Shown here one piece after another: positions 27,592 to 37,979 of a DNA stretch of 64,000 nt. The position numbers and the translations under genes are program-made. Location: assembly GCA_003599415.1 (NCBI GenBank), contig QZKB01000017.1:1-64000 (forward strand). Reading direction: 5' to 3'. The DNA is from Ignavibacteriales bacterium (GTDB lineage: Bacteria; Bacteroidota; Ignavibacteria; Ignavibacteriales; SURF-24). The notes beneath the pieces are model-generated. The model saw nothing but the letters and a program-made list of their open reading frames with translations, did not search any database and was not told the origin of the DNA. How positions within the stretch are numbered: the stretch's first letter is position 1; every line of letters begins with the position of its first letter.

Positions 27592-27660
27592 TTTACGTAT
27601 TAATATTTGCGCAATGTGGTGAGTTTTACGTAAGAAAAGGCTTTTATTAATTTTACCGTA
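27592..27660 (+). promoter_or_regulatory. Candidate XylR operator: direct repeats TTTACGTA
   Basis: TTTACGTA occurs at 27592-27599 and at 27625-27632, 33 bp apart (three helical turns, same face), and an imperfect third copy TTTACCGTA ends at 27660. AraC/XylR proteins bind direct repeats on one face of DNA, so this is a plausible binding site for the regulator encoded just upstream. No dependable -35/-10 pair was recognised. Confidence 0.4.
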
Positions 27661-27811
27661 ATTATATCTTCATTCTGGTTTTTTCTGAGATTAATAAATG
27701 CCAGAACCTGTGCTGCGGGATAAAAAATTCCACAGGTAACAGTGTAATTTGGGATTCAGAACAAAAAATATTTAGGCGTTCCTTTTAAATTATTATACTA
27801 AAAGGAGAATT

Positions 27812-29545
27812 ATGATTAACAGCATTATTAAAAATCCTGTTTTCCTGCTATCTAATTCAACCACCATTTTTTCACTTGGCTGGGTTGATTCCTTGATTAT
27901 TGTTGTGTACTTCCTTTTTGTACTTGGCATTGGTTATTACCTGATGCGTTTTACAAAAACAGGCGAAGACTTTTTTATGGCCGGCCGTGAAATGACTGCC
28001 TGGATAGCGGGACTCTCTTTTGTGGCTGCAAACCTTGGCTCACTTGAATTAATGGGCTGGGCTGCTTCTGCTTACCAATATGGAATTTTAGCAACCCACT
28101 GGTATTGGATTGGAGCTATACCCGCAATGCTCTTTCTTGGTATTGTAATGATGCCTTTCTATTATATTTCTAAAACTCACTCTGTTCCGGGCTATTTAAA
28201 ATTAAGATTTGGTGAAGGCGCAAGTTTACTCTCGGCTGTCTCATTCGGTTTTATGACGGTGTTTATGAGCGGTATTAATATGTACTCAATGGCTATTGTT
28301 ATGAAAGTTGTTCTTGGCTGGGATATTCATTTCAGCATATGGGTTTCTTCTTTAACAGTAATGGTGTATGTTGTCCTGGGCGGGTTGTTATCCGCAATCT
28401 TTAACGAAGTTTTACAATTTATGCTGATCTGGCTCGGCGCTTTACTTATTCCTATTGTTGGTTTAATTGAAGCCGGCGGCTGGGATGGCATGGTTGCAAG
28501 AATTCAAACTAACTTTCCTGCAGGAGATTATACACATCTCTGGAGTACAATGGGCTCATTCCAGGATAACCCGATGGGAATTCACTGGACAGGAATTGTA
28601 TTTGGGTTGGGTTTGATAATTTCTTTTGCATATTGGACAACCGATTTTCTTGTTGTTCAAAGAGTTCTTTCTGCAAAAGATTTACGATCTGCGAAGATGG
28701 CTCCCATTATTGGTGCAGGATTTAAAATGATGGTTCCTTTCATCGTTATACTTCCTGGACTTTTGGGTTTGGCTGTCATTCCTGGTTTGGTTGGTGAGAA
28801 AGAAGCAATTGCAACCGGTGGGCATAGTTACAATGAGGTCCTTCCTTTAATGCTAGCGAGATACGCTGGCCCGGGTTTGCTTGGCCTTGGTGTTACTGCT
28901 TTAATTGCGGGATTCATGTCCGGTATGGCAGGTAACGTAAGCGCATTTGCAACAGTGTGGACGTATGATATTTATAAACCTATTCATCTTTGGATAAAGA
29001 AAACTGAAGGTACAGATGCACATTACGTTAAGATTGGAAGATGGTGTACAATTATAGGTGTACTCATCAGTATCGGTACTGCTTACCTCGTTCAGCAGTT
29101 TGCAAGTATAATGGACTATGTTCAGGCATTGTTTAGCTTTTTTGTAGCGCCGCTTTTCGGTACTGTTATTTTTGGTATGCTGTGGAAAAGAACAACAGCA
29201 GCGGGCGGATTCTGGGGATTGTTTGCCGGCATCGGTTCATCAATTGCAATGTGGGCATGGGTAAAATTAGATCCCGGTGCGTTAAAGTTTATTGCACTTT
29301 CAGAACATGCAAAAGATATGGCTGAAAATATGTACCGCGCTTTGTGGTCATGGATAATCTGCGTTGTTGTTACAGTTGTTGTTAGTTTATTAACAAAACC
29401 AAAACCGGATTCTGAATTGGTAGGATTGGTTAAAAGCGTTACTACAGTTCCTTCTGAAGGAGATTTACCATTATACAAACGCCCTATCATTTGGGCATCG
29501 GTAATCTTCGTGGTATTCCTGGTGCTTAATATAATTTTCTGGTAG
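27812..29545 (+). CDS. Sodium:solute symporter (SSS family), probable arabinose/sugar importer
   Basis: A 577-aa inner-membrane protein with about 14 hydrophobic helices. SSS hallmarks include FFMAGREMTAWIAGLSFVAANLGSLELMGWA (helix 1 unwound region), a central GLGLIISFAYWTTDFLVVQRVLSAKD block and a C-terminal ALFSFFVAPLFGTVIFGMLWKR. It resembles SglT/SGLT-type sugar transporters. It is the first gene of the arabinose operon, so L-arabinose or arabino-oligosaccharide is the inferred substrate. AAAGGAG 5 nt upstream supports the start. Glucose or galactose are possible alternatives. Confidence 0.88.
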   Translation: MINSIIKNPVFLLSNSTTIFSLGWVDSLIIVVYFLFVLGIGYYLMRFTKTGEDFFMAGREMTAWIAGLSFVAANLGSLELMGWAASAYQYGILATHWYWIGAIPAMLFLGIVMMPFYYISKTHSVPGYLKLRFGEGASLLSAVSFGFMTVFMSGINMYSMAIVMKVVLGWDIHFSIWVSSLTVMVYVVLGGLLSAIFNEVLQFMLIWLGALLIPIVGLIEAGGWDGMVARIQTNFPAGDYTHLWSTMGSFQDNPMGIHWTGIVFGLGLIISFAYWTTDFLVVQRVLSAKDLRSAKMAPIIGAGFKMMVPFIVILPGLLGLAVIPGLVGEKEAIATGGHSYNEVLPLMLARYAGPGLLGLGVTALIAGFMSGMAGNVSAFATVWTYDIYKPIHLWIKKTEGTDAHYVKIGRWCTIIGVLISIGTAYLVQQFASIMDYVQALFSFFVAPLFGTVIFGMLWKRTTAAGGFWGLFAGIGSSIAMWAWVKLDPGALKFIALSEHAKDMAENMYRALWSWIICVVVTVVVSLLTKPKPDSELVGLVKSVTTVPSEGDLPLYKRPIIWASVIFVVFLVLNIIFW

Positions 29546-29554
29546 GAGCAAGTT

Positions 29555-29788
29555 ATGACTGATAAACATTCAATCTCAATATGGTTTTTTATAGGCTCTC
29601 TGCTGCTTATATACGGAGTAGCAATTTTTATTTCAAATATATTTGAGGCAATTTCACCATCACAACAACATACAATAGTTCTCAGAGAACTTAACTTTGG
29701 AATATGGTGGGGATTGCTGCTTATTGTTATTGGGGCAATATATTTTATTGCATTCAGGCCCTGGAAAAAGAAGGTGGACATAAAATGA
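29555..29788 (+). CDS. Small two-helix membrane protein
   Basis: A 77-aa hypothetical protein with two clear transmembrane helices (about 8-29 and 48-66) and a lysine-rich C-terminus (RPWKKKVDIK). GGAG 6 nt before the ATG and the 9-nt gap after the symporter stop support translation. Its position between symporter and galM suggests a transporter accessory peptide, but I do not recognise a named family. Context is the only evidence of function. Confidence 0.7.
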   Translation: MTDKHSISIWFFIGSLLLIYGVAIFISNIFEAISPSQQHTIVLRELNFGIWWGLLLIVIGAIYFIAFRPWKKKVDIK

Positions 29789-29874
29789 GGAAAAGTACCG
29801 GAAATTATAATTGAATAGTGGTCTCCGGTATTATTAATTCATTTTTAATTAATTGAATCTCAAGTAGGAAAAGT

Positions 29875-30957
29875 ATGATTGGTAATACACAATCCGATAT
29901 CAAACCGGGCAGGAAACTGTTCGGCATTTTACCTGATGGTAAAGAAGTGTTTTTTTATACCCTTAAGAACTCATTGGGTATGAGTATAAATGTTATGAAC
30001 TATGGTGCCATTGTAACCGCAATTAAAGTACCGGATAAGCTTGGTAATTTTGATGATGTTGTTCTCGGCTTCGATACAATTGATAAATATATTGCTGACG
30101 GAAATTACATTGGTGGAATTGTTGGCCGCTATGGCAATAGAATTAAAAACGGTAAGTTCAAATTAAATGGAAAAGAGTATCAGGTTTCCGTAAACGATGG
30201 TGAGAATCATCTGCACGGAGGTTTCAAATGCTATATTAAAGTTCTATGGGATATGAAAATTGAGATTACGGATAATGAAAAGTCCGTTGTGCTAAATTAT
30301 GTTAGCAAAGATGGCGAGGAAGGTTTTCCGGGAGAAGTTCAACTTGAAGTTAAATATACTTTAACAGAAGAGAATGAACTTGTAATTAATTATTCCGGCA
30401 CTACAGATAGAACTACGATACTTAATCCAACACATCATTCTTATTTCAATTTAACCGGCAACCCGCACAATACAATTCTTGATCATGAAATAAAAATTTT
30501 TGCGGATAAGTATACAGAGATTGAAAAGGGAATGACTACAACGGGAAAAATAGTTGATGTTGAAGGAAGTGTAATGGATTTCCGTTCCCCTAAACCGGTA
30601 GGCATGCAGATAGACGACAACTTTGAACAGCTTACTCTTGCAAAAGGTTACGATCATAACTGGGTTCTTGATAATTATAATAAAGAAGTCCGCAAAGTTG
30701 CAGAAGTATATGATCCTGCAAGCGGAAGATTAATGGAAATCTCAACAGACCAGCCGGGCCTGCAGTTTTATTCAGGCAATTATCTTAATGAATCAATTAT
30801 CGGTAAGAAAGGAATTCCTTACAAGCAGCGCTCAGCCCTATGCTGCGAAGCTCAGCTTTATCCTGATACTCCGAATAAGCCGGAGTTTCCCTCAGCAAAA
30901 CTGGAACCGGGAGAAATTTATAAACAGACTACTATTTACAAATTTTCAGTCAGATAG
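29875..30957 (+). CDS. galM: Aldose 1-epimerase (mutarotase)
   Basis: A 360-aa cytoplasmic enzyme that interconverts alpha and beta anomers of aldoses. Motifs: GGIVGRYGNRI, ENHLHGG, NPTHHSYFNLTG with catalytic base H188, GYDHNWVLD, PGLQFYSGN, and the catalytic acid E325 in CCEAQLYPD. Length fits the family. It lies within the arabinose operon between the small membrane protein and araB, implying mutarotation of arabinose before isomerisation. There is no signal peptide, unlike some Bacteroidota mutarotases. Confidence 0.92.
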   Translation: MIGNTQSDIKPGRKLFGILPDGKEVFFYTLKNSLGMSINVMNYGAIVTAIKVPDKLGNFDDVVLGFDTIDKYIADGNYIGGIVGRYGNRIKNGKFKLNGKEYQVSVNDGENHLHGGFKCYIKVLWDMKIEITDNEKSVVLNYVSKDGEEGFPGEVQLEVKYTLTEENELVINYSGTTDRTTILNPTHHSYFNLTGNPHNTILDHEIKIFADKYTEIEKGMTTTGKIVDVEGSVMDFRSPKPVGMQIDDNFEQLTLAKGYDHNWVLDNYNKEVRKVAEVYDPASGRLMEISTDQPGLQFYSGNYLNESIIGKKGIPYKQRSALCCEAQLYPDTPNKPEFPSAKLEPGEIYKQTTIYKFSVR

Positions 30958-30989
30958 TTTTTACATAATCTTTAAAAGGAGAGGTCCTG

Positions 30990-32690
30990 ATGAGCAAATA
31001 TGTAATCGGGCTTGATTTTGGTACCAATTCATGCCGCTCTCTTTTAGTTGATGTTAAAGATGGCAAAGAGCTTACTTCATCTGTTTTCAATTATCCTTCA
31101 GGCAAAGAAGGTGTTATTACGGATGATAACGATCCGAACCTTGCAAGGCAAAATCCTTCAGATTATTTAATCGGAATTGAACACACCGTTAAAGCTGCAC
31201 TTGCCAAAGCAAAAGAGGTTGATAAGAATTTTAATGTTGATGATGTAATCGGTATAGGCGTTGATACAACCGGCAGCAGCCCGATGCCTGTTGATGAAAA
31301 TGGTTTTCCACTTTGCTTTGATGAAAGATTCGAAGATAATCCCGCATCTTATGTTTGGTTGTGGAAAGACCATACAAGTTTTGAAGAAGCTGCATTAATA
31401 ACAGAAACCGCACGTAAGATAAAGCCAGACTATCTGGCTAAAATCGGCGGAGTATATTCATCCGAATGGTTCTGGAGTAAAATTCTCCATTGCAAAAATG
31501 TTGCCCCGGAAGTTTATAATTCTACTTTCAGTTTTGTTGAAATCTGCGATTGGATTACTGCTCATCTTGTCGGCGACCTTAATCCGGCTAAAATTAAAAG
31601 AAGTGTTTGTGCAGCCGGACATAAAGCAATGTTCAATAATGAATGGAATGGATTACCGGATAAAGAATTTCTAAATACACTTTCTGCTGGTTTAGGCGAA
31701 CTGCGGGATCGTTTATACTCCTGGGCATATTCTTCTGAAGAACTATTCGGTTATCTTTCAAAGGAATGGGCAGACAAACTTGGACTTACCACAAATGTTG
31801 CTGTTGCAGTGGGCGCATTTGATGCGCATATGGGAGCGGTTGGTGCGGGAGTTTCTACAGGCACACTTGTTAAAATTCTTGGTACCAGCACCTGCGATGT
31901 TATGATATGGCCTTATGAGAAAAAATTAAACGATATTCCCGGTGTGTGCGGCATTGTAGATGGTTCTGTGCTAAAAGGTTTTTATGGAATTGAAGCCGGC
32001 CAGTCCGCTGTGGGAGATATATTCCTCTGGTTTGTAAATAATCTTGTTCCTGAAAGCTACGGAAAAACACAGGACGAAAAATTTAAGAATCTTGAAATTG
32101 CAGCATCAAAACTTTTACCCGGTGAAACTGGATTGCTTGCACTAGACTGGAATAACGGCAACAGGACAATACTGGTAGATGTAAGATTAACCGGGCTTTT
32201 ACTTGGCCAGACACTTCATACACAACCGCATGAAATTTACCGCGCACTGGTTGAAGCAACAGCATTCGGTGCGCTTGCAATTATAGACAGGATTGAAGAA
32301 TATGGAGTTGCAATTAATGAAGTTGTAAACTGCGGCGGGCTTGCAGTAAAAAACTCATTGCTTATGCAAATCTATGCCGACATTACAAATCGTCCTATGA
32401 AAGTTTCAAGAAGTGAGCAAACGCCTGCTTTGGGTGCCTCAATATTTGCTGCGGTTGCTGCAGGTAAAAATTTGGGCGGTTACGAATCAATTAACAAAGC
32501 ACAAAAAGAAATGACCGGCATAAGCAAAACTTACAATCCTATACCGGAAAATCATGAGACTTATAAAAAACTTTATTCCCTGTATCATCAGCTTCATGAT
32601 GGCTTTGGTACAACAGAATGGAATGGAAGCATGTTTAATGTTATGAAAGATCTGCTTGAAATAAGAGATGCCGTAAGGAGAAATAAATGA
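30990..32690 (+). CDS. araB: Ribulokinase
   Basis: A 566-aa FGGY-family kinase, the same length as the E. coli AraB protein. The N-terminal phosphate loop (GLDFGTNSCRSLLVDV), the internal AVGAFDAHMGAVGAG, the ATP-binding GTSTCDVMIW and the C-terminal VNCGGLAVKNSLLMQIYADI are characteristic. It phosphorylates L-ribulose to L-ribulose-5-phosphate. AGGAG upstream supports the start. Its TGA overlaps the ATG of araD (ATGA), a sign of coupled translation. Confidence 0.93.
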   Translation: MSKYVIGLDFGTNSCRSLLVDVKDGKELTSSVFNYPSGKEGVITDDNDPNLARQNPSDYLIGIEHTVKAALAKAKEVDKNFNVDDVIGIGVDTTGSSPMPVDENGFPLCFDERFEDNPASYVWLWKDHTSFEEAALITETARKIKPDYLAKIGGVYSSEWFWSKILHCKNVAPEVYNSTFSFVEICDWITAHLVGDLNPAKIKRSVCAAGHKAMFNNEWNGLPDKEFLNTLSAGLGELRDRLYSWAYSSEELFGYLSKEWADKLGLTTNVAVAVGAFDAHMGAVGAGVSTGTLVKILGTSTCDVMIWPYEKKLNDIPGVCGIVDGSVLKGFYGIEAGQSAVGDIFLWFVNNLVPESYGKTQDEKFKNLEIAASKLLPGETGLLALDWNNGNRTILVDVRLTGLLLGQTLHTQPHEIYRALVEATAFGALAIIDRIEEYGVAINEVVNCGGLAVKNSLLMQIYADITNRPMKVSRSEQTPALGASIFAAVAAGKNLGGYESINKAQKEMTGISKTYNPIPENHETYKKLYSLYHQLHDGFGTTEWNGSMFNVMKDLLEIRDAVRRNK

Positions 32691-33385
32691 CGCTTAAGAA
32701 ATTAAAAGAAGAAGTCTGGAAAGCAAATCTTGAACTTGCTAAATCCGGGCTGGTTATTTTTTCCTGGGGAAATGTAAGCGGTATTAATCGTGCTGAAGGT
32801 TTAATTGTAATTAAACCAAGCGGAATTGAATATGATGTTCTTAAAGTTGATGATATGGTTGTTGTTGATTTTAATGAGAACATAATTGAAGGCACCAAAC
32901 GTCCTTCTTCTGATACAGCAACTCACATAGAGCTCTATAAAAACTTTCCGGAGATTGGCGGCATAACCCATACACACAGCGCTTATGCTACTTCGTTTGC
33001 GCAGGCGTGCAAAGAAATTCCATGTCTTGGTACAACACACGCAGATGCATTTAACGGCTCAGTTCCGGTTACACGGTTTCTTTCCAAAGAAGAAGTTGAA
33101 ATCGATTATGAAAAAAACACAGGCAAGGTAATAGTTGAACGATTTAAGAATTTAAATCCCAATGCAATTCCTGCTGTTCTGGTTGCAGGCCATGCTCCGT
33201 TCTGCTGGGGCAAATCCGCATCGGATTCAGTTAAGAATAGTGTGATACTTGAAAGAACAGCATTCATGGCACTTAACACGCTTCAACTTAATTCTAAGAT
33301 TAAAGAACTGCCTGAATATATTCTTCAGAAACATTTTTCAAGAAAGCATGGACCAAACGCTTATTACGGTCAAATAAAGAAATAG
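32687..33385 (+). CDS. araD: L-ribulose-5-phosphate 4-epimerase
   Basis: A 232-aa class II aldolase-fold enzyme that converts L-ribulose-5-phosphate to D-xylulose-5-phosphate. Recognisable blocks: SWGNVSGI, VIKPSGIEYD, the zinc-binding THTHSAYATSFAQ, TTHADAFNGSVPVTR, and GHAPFCWG with the third metal histidine. The family length is about 230 aa. Overlaps araB by four bases and is followed after 23 nt by araA. Confidence 0.94.
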   Translation: MTLKKLKEEVWKANLELAKSGLVIFSWGNVSGINRAEGLIVIKPSGIEYDVLKVDDMVVVDFNENIIEGTKRPSSDTATHIELYKNFPEIGGITHTHSAYATSFAQACKEIPCLGTTHADAFNGSVPVTRFLSKEEVEIDYEKNTGKVIVERFKNLNPNAIPAVLVAGHAPFCWGKSASDSVKNSVILERTAFMALNTLQLNSKIKELPEYILQKHFSRKHGPNAYYGQIKK

Positions 33386-33408
33386 AAATTATCTAAAGGG
33401 AAAATAAA

Positions 33409-34914
33409 ATGGATGAGTTTAAAAATTTTGAAATCTGGTTTGTAACCGGAAGTCAGCATCTTTATGGTGAAGAAACATTAAAGCAGGTAGCGGAAGATTC
33501 CAAGGCTATAGTTGATGGATTAAACAAATCGGGAAAGATTCCTGTTAAAATTATTTTCAAACCGGTGCTTACTACTCCGGATGCAATTTCTGATTTATGC
33601 CTTGAAGCAAACAGCAACAAAAATTGTATCGGACTTATAAAATGGATGCATACTTTTTCTCCTGCTAAGATGTGGATTGCAGGGTTGAAAATCCTGAACA
33701 AACCCTTTGTTCATCTTCACACTCAATACAACCGGGATATTCCATGGGATTCAATAGATATGGATTTCATGAATCTTAACCAGGCAGCACATGGTGACAG
33801 AGAATTCGGATTCATTTGTACACGGATGGGAAAGAAAAGAAAAGTTGTTGTTGGTTACTGGCAGGATGAAGCTGTTCAGAATAAACTTGCTGTTTGGGCA
33901 CGCGTTGCTTCTGCATGGCAGGATGCACAGGGCGGTAAGATTGCACGCATAGGCGATAATATGAGAGAAGTGGCAGTTACTGAAGGCGATAAGGTTGAAG
34001 CTCAGATCCGCTTTGGGTATTCTGTTAACGGATACGGAATCGGCGACTTTGTAAAATTCGTTAATGATGTTACTGATGCTGAAATTGATAAACTTATTTC
34101 TGTTTACGAAAACCAGTATGAAATTTCTGCTGAAGCAAAAAAGAGTGGAGATAAATATCAGAATCTTAGAGAAAGTGCTAAGGTAGAACTTGGATTAAAA
34201 GCATTTTTAATTAACGGTGGTTTTAAAGGTTTTACAACAACATTCGAAGATTTACATGGATTAAAACAATTACCGGGACTTGCAGTTCAGCGATTAATGG
34301 CAGAAGGTTACGGCTTTGGTGCAGAGGGCGATTGGAAAACTTCTGCTTTGGTAAGAGCGATGAAAGTTATGTCGGTAGGATTACAAGGCGGCACATCATT
34401 CATGGAAGATTACACTTATCATTTTAATCCGACCAGCATGAAAGTTCTTGGTGCGCATATGCTTGAAGTATGTGAATCAATTGCAGAAGGTAAACCAAAA
34501 TTGGAAATTCATCCGCTTGGTATTGGCGGCAAAGATAATCCTGCAAGATTAGTATTCAATGTTCCGGCAGGAAATGCTTTAAATGCTTCTTTAATTGATA
34601 TGGGAAGCCGCTTCAGGTTAATTGTTAACGAAGTTGAAGTTGTTAAACCTGATAAACCTTTGCCGAAACTTCCGGTTGCAAGGGCGTTATGGATTCCAAA
34701 ACCAGACTTGCCCACTGCCGCAGAGGCATGGATATTGGCCGGCGGCGCTCATCATACGGGATTCAGCCAGGCAATTACATCTGAATTTATGGAAGACTTT
34801 GCAGAAATTGCAAACATAGAATATCTTCTTATAAATGATTCTACCAATATTTCAGAGTTCAAAAAAGAATTAAGATGGAATGAATTGTATTACCAGCTTG
34901 GCAAAGGTGTTTAA
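33409..34914 (+). CDS. araA: L-arabinose isomerase
   Basis: A 501-aa enzyme that converts L-arabinose to L-ribulose. Active-site and metal residues align with the E. coli enzyme by number: E306 (GFGAEGDW), E333 (FMEDYTYHF), H350 (GAHMLEV), and the C-terminal [10 protein letters not shown] (H448/H449). The N-terminus [17 protein letters not shown] is typical. Last cytoplasmic arabinose gene, followed by the secreted arabinofuranosidase. Confidence 0.96.
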   Translation: MDEFKNFEIWFVTGSQHLYGEETLKQVAEDSKAIVDGLNKSGKIPVKIIFKPVLTTPDAISDLCLEANSNKNCIGLIKWMHTFSPAKMWIAGLKILNKPFVHLHTQYNRDIPWDSIDMDFMNLNQAAHGDREFGFICTRMGKKRKVVVGYWQDEAVQNKLAVWARVASAWQDAQGGKIARIGDNMREVAVTEGDKVEAQIRFGYSVNGYGIGDFVKFVNDVTDAEIDKLISVYENQYEISAEAKKSGDKYQNLRESAKVELGLKAFLINGGFKGFTTTFEDLHGLKQLPGLAVQRLMAEGYGFGAEGDWKTSALVRAMKVMSVGLQGGTSFMEDYTYHFNPTSMKVLGAHMLEVCESIAEGKPKLEIHPLGIGGKDNPARLVFNVPAGNALNASLIDMGSRFRLIVNEVEVVKPDKPLPKLPVARALWIPKPDLPTAAEAWILAGGAHHTGFSQAITSEFMEDFAEIANIEYLLINDSTNISEFKKELRWNELYYQLGKGV

Positions 34915-34925
34915 CCGGAAATTGT

Positions 34926-35000
34926 GAAATCATCCCACACGTTTTTCTCTGGCAGAATTGATTGTATGGGATGATGATTTCGTAAGTAAAAAATTTTTTT
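34926..35000 (+). promoter_or_regulatory. Intercistronic stem-loop between araA and the arabinofuranosidase
   Basis: GAAATCATCCCA (34926-34937) pairs with TGGGATGATGATTTC (34967-34981), about 12 bp with a 3-nt bulge and a 29-nt loop. A run of seven T (34994-35000) lies 12 nt later, too far for a classical terminator. It may be a processing or attenuation site that lowers expression of the downstream gene. Confidence 0.4.
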
Positions 35001-35033
35001 CCTTCTAATACGGAAATAATTTCAGGAGTTAAA

Positions 35034-37022
35034 ATGAAAAAGGTTAATTCTGTATTCTTCTTTTTATTTCTCCTCTCTGCGCTCTCTATTGCCCAAAATG
35101 AAAAAACAAAAGTAACCCTTGATGTAACCGACACGAAATTTCTAATTGATAAAAATATCTACGGGCATTTCTCTGAGCATCTTGGCAATTGTATTTACGG
35201 CGGATTGTGGGTTGGAGAGAATTCAAAAATTTCTAACACGAACGGAATAAGAAATGATGTTTCCGCTGCACTGAAAAAAATTAAAGTGCCTATACTGCGC
35301 TGGCCGGGCGGATGCTTTGCGGATGAATATCATTGGAAAGATGGCATTGGCCCGAGGGATAAACGTCCTACGATGATTAATACAAACTGGGGCGGAGTCA
35401 CCGAAGATAATAGTTTTGGAACACATGAGTTTTTAGAATTGTGCAGGCAAATAGAATGTGAACCTTATTTTACTGCAAATGTCGGCAGCGGTACAGTTCA
35501 GGAACTTGCTCAATGGGTAGAGTATGTAAACTCCGATAACGTAAGTCCGATGACGGACCTGCGTAAAACAAACGGAAGAGAAAAATCATGGGGGGTTACA
35601 TACTGGGCAATCGGCAATGAAAGCTGGGGCTGCGGCGGTAATATGCGTCCCGAATATTATGCTGATCAGTTAAAAAGATATGGAACCTACGCACGCAATT
35701 ATGGGAATTATAATCTTTATAAAATAGCTTGCGGACCTGCAGGTGATGATTATAACTGGACAGAAGTATTAATGAAAAACGGAGGCTCAGATTTTTCCGG
35801 TCTCGCGCTTCATTACTATACCTGGAAGAATAGTAAGATTGCAACCGACATAAGCAAAGCCGATTGGTTTGATGTTATGAAGCAGACTCTTAAAATGGAA
35901 GAGTTGATAGGGATACATTCAGCCATTATGGATAAGTATGATCCGAATAAAAGAATTGCTCTTATTGTTGATGAATGGGGAACGTGGTATAAGGTTGAGC
36001 CGAACACAAATCCCGGCTTTCTTTACCAGCAAAATACTTTACGTGATGCAGTTGCAGCGGCGACAAACTTGAATATTTTTAACAATCACTGCGATCGCGT
36101 TAAGATGGCAAACATTGCCCAGATAATTAACGTACTGCAGTCTGTTATTTTAACCAAAGATGATAAGATGGTTTTAACTCCAACCTATCATGTTTTTGAT
36201 TTATTCAAGGTTCATCAGAACGCAACTCTTATTCCGCTTAAGATTGAATCCAAAGACTATGTTTTCGAGAAAGATAAAATTCCTTCCGTCAATGGCTCGG
36301 CTTCAATTGATAACAACAATAAAATTCATCTGTCGCTTGTTAATATTAACCCGGATGAGACGCAGACGGTTGTCTGTTCATTTAAAGGATTAACGACGAA
36401 AAATATTACTGGGCAAATAATTACTCATAAAGAAATGAACGCACATAATACTTTTGATAATCCGGATGTTGTAATGCCTTCTGAATTTTCTGATTATAAA
36501 ATTAACGGCGGTGATATTGAAGTTATACTTCCGGCAAAATCTGTAGTTGTATTGGAACTTAACGGTGAAGTAGAAAAGAAACCTGCGCTTGAAGTTAAAG
36601 ATGCAAAGGCCGGTTTGAATTATAAGCTTTATAACGGCATCTGGAATATGCTTCCTAATTTTAGTCTTCTTACTCCTGATAAAACCGGTGTAATAGAAAA
36701 TTTAATTCTTCCCGAAGGAAACCCGGAAGAAAATTATGGGTTAACATATAACGGCTACATTAAAATTCCAAAAGAAGGTTTGTACAGGTTTTATCTTAGC
36801 TCCGATGACGGTTCACTTCTTTCAATTGATGACATTAAATTAATTAATAATGATGGTTTACATGCGACCCAGGAAATTTCCGGCGTTAAATATTTAAGTT
36901 CGGGCTTTCACAAATTAGATGTTTTCTTTTTCCAGAAAGGAGGAGGACAGGCATTTGATGCAAGTATTGAAGGACCCGATTTGAAAAAGCAAACCATTCC
37001 CAAAGAATTTTTGTTTCATTAA
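35034..37022 (+). CDS. GH51 alpha-L-arabinofuranosidase with C-terminal PA14-like domain
   Basis: A 662-aa exported enzyme. The signal peptide ends SIAQ (about residue 20). The GH51 (beta/alpha)8 domain contains [19 protein letters not shown], acid/base E196 in [13 protein letters not shown], and nucleophile E314 in [12 protein letters not shown]. The GH51 beta-sandwich ends near 515, and a PA14-like module (about 530-662; [19 protein letters not shown], then [13 protein letters not shown]) follows. It removes terminal arabinofuranose from arabinan or arabinoxylan. There is no type IX tail, so it should be periplasmic. CAGGAG 5 nt upstream supports the start. It supplies arabinose to the genes upstream in the same locus. 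Confidence 0.9.
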   Translation: MKKVNSVFFFLFLLSALSIAQNEKTKVTLDVTDTKFLIDKNIYGHFSEHLGNCIYGGLWVGENSKISNTNGIRNDVSAALKKIKVPILRWPGGCFADEYHWKDGIGPRDKRPTMINTNWGGVTEDNSFGTHEFLELCRQIECEPYFTANVGSGTVQELAQWVEYVNSDNVSPMTDLRKTNGREKSWGVTYWAIGNESWGCGGNMRPEYYADQLKRYGTYARNYGNYNLYKIACGPAGDDYNWTEVLMKNGGSDFSGLALHYYTWKNSKIATDISKADWFDVMKQTLKMEELIGIHSAIMDKYDPNKRIALIVDEWGTWYKVEPNTNPGFLYQQNTLRDAVAAATNLNIFNNHCDRVKMANIAQIINVLQSVILTKDDKMVLTPTYHVFDLFKVHQNATLIPLKIESKDYVFEKDKIPSVNGSASIDNNNKIHLSLVNINPDETQTVVCSFKGLTTKNITGQIITHKEMNAHNTFDNPDVVMPSEFSDYKINGGDIEVILPAKSVVVLELNGEVEKKPALEVKDAKAGLNYKLYNGIWNMLPNFSLLTPDKTGVIENLILPEGNPEENYGLTYNGYIKIPKEGLYRFYLSSDDGSLLSIDDIKLINNDGLHATQEISGVKYLSSGFHKLDVFFFQKGGGQAFDASIEGPDLKKQTIPKEFLFH

Positions 37023-37062
37023 CAGAAAGTAAAGAGAAAGATAAATTATTATATAAGTTTTA

Positions 37063-37098
37063 AAAGCCCTTCCCTTGGGGAAGGGTGGGGATGGGCTG
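37063..37098. repeat. Nested palindrome just upstream of a start codon (CCCTTCCC family)
   Basis: Outer arms AGCCC (37065-37069) and GGGCT (37093-37097) enclose CCTTCCC/GGGAAGG (37068-37074 and 37078-37084). The element ends 6 nt before the ATG at 37104, so it would lie in the 5' leader of that gene. Similar elements occur at 51456 and 57787. Confidence 0.65.
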
Positions 37099-37103
37099 TA
37101 TAT

Positions 37104-37955
37104 ATGAGTTTGATATTAAATAGAGAACCGATTAAACTTACTCCGCTTCAGGAGAAGATGATTAAAAGCGGATGGGGAAAAGAAGCGTTTGATAATTCTG
37201 CGGTGGAAAAGATTATATATCTTTCCGACGGATTAAAAGTTCATGGATTTATTGCAAGACCCGTTAATGCAGGCAATAAAAAATTTCCATGTATCATATG
37301 GAATCGCGGCGGTGTTGGGCAAAGCGGTGCCATTGATGATTTTAATGCACGGGGAATTTTTGGACAGCTTGCAAGCTGGGGATATGTGGTGTTTGCTTCT
37401 CAATACCGTGGAAATGCCGGCGGCGAAGGCAAAGATGAATTTGGCGGCGGTGATGTAAATGATGTTCTTAATTTAATTCCTCTGGCAGATGAGGTACCTG
37501 TAGCTGATACAAAATTATGGGGAATAGAAGGCTGGAGCCGTGGGGGAATGATGACTTATCTTACATTAACAAAAAATAATAATTTCAAAGCCGCTGTTGT
37601 AAGCGGAGCAATATCAAATCTTGATTACCAGGCGGATGACAGCCGCTTCACAAAAACATTTTTGAAAGATATTCTCGGCTATGAAATTTCTTCTGAAGTA
37701 AAACAAAAGTTTTATGAACGCTCGGTAATGAATTTCCCTGACAAGCTTCCAAAGCATACTCCTATTCTTATTCTTCACGGTACGAATGATGAACGGGTTA
37801 CACCTGATAACTCAATTGATTTATCTAAAAAGCTGATAGAATTAAAAATTCCATTTCGTCTGGTATTGCTTGAGGGAGGCGACCACTTTCTTAAATCTCA
37901 TCGTAAAGAAGTTGATGAAATGAGAAGGAACTGGTTTAAGAAATATTTGGTTTGA
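37104..37955 (+). CDS. Alpha/beta hydrolase, prolyl-oligopeptidase (S9)-like
   Basis: A 283-aa alpha/beta hydrolase. The nucleophile elbow GWSRGG places Ser at S145, the acid is D229 (HGTNDERV), and the base is H261 (GGDHFLKS), with typical spacing. No beta-propeller or signal peptide is present, so it is the catalytic domain alone, in the cytoplasm. Ester or peptide substrates are both possible; its position after the arabinofuranosidase hints at deacetylation or deferuloylation of sugars, but that is only context. No good ribosome site is seen because a palindromic element occupies the leader. Confidence 0.8.
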   Translation: MSLILNREPIKLTPLQEKMIKSGWGKEAFDNSAVEKIIYLSDGLKVHGFIARPVNAGNKKFPCIIWNRGGVGQSGAIDDFNARGIFGQLASWGYVVFASQYRGNAGGEGKDEFGGGDVNDVLNLIPLADEVPVADTKLWGIEGWSRGGMMTYLTLTKNNNFKAAVVSGAISNLDYQADDSRFTKTFLKDILGYEISSEVKQKFYERSVMNFPDKLPKHTPILILHGTNDERVTPDNSIDLSKKLIELKIPFRLVLLEGGDHFLKSHRKEVDEMRRNWFKKYLV

Positions 37956-37979
37956 TAAGTAATAAATTTTGGAGGGAAC

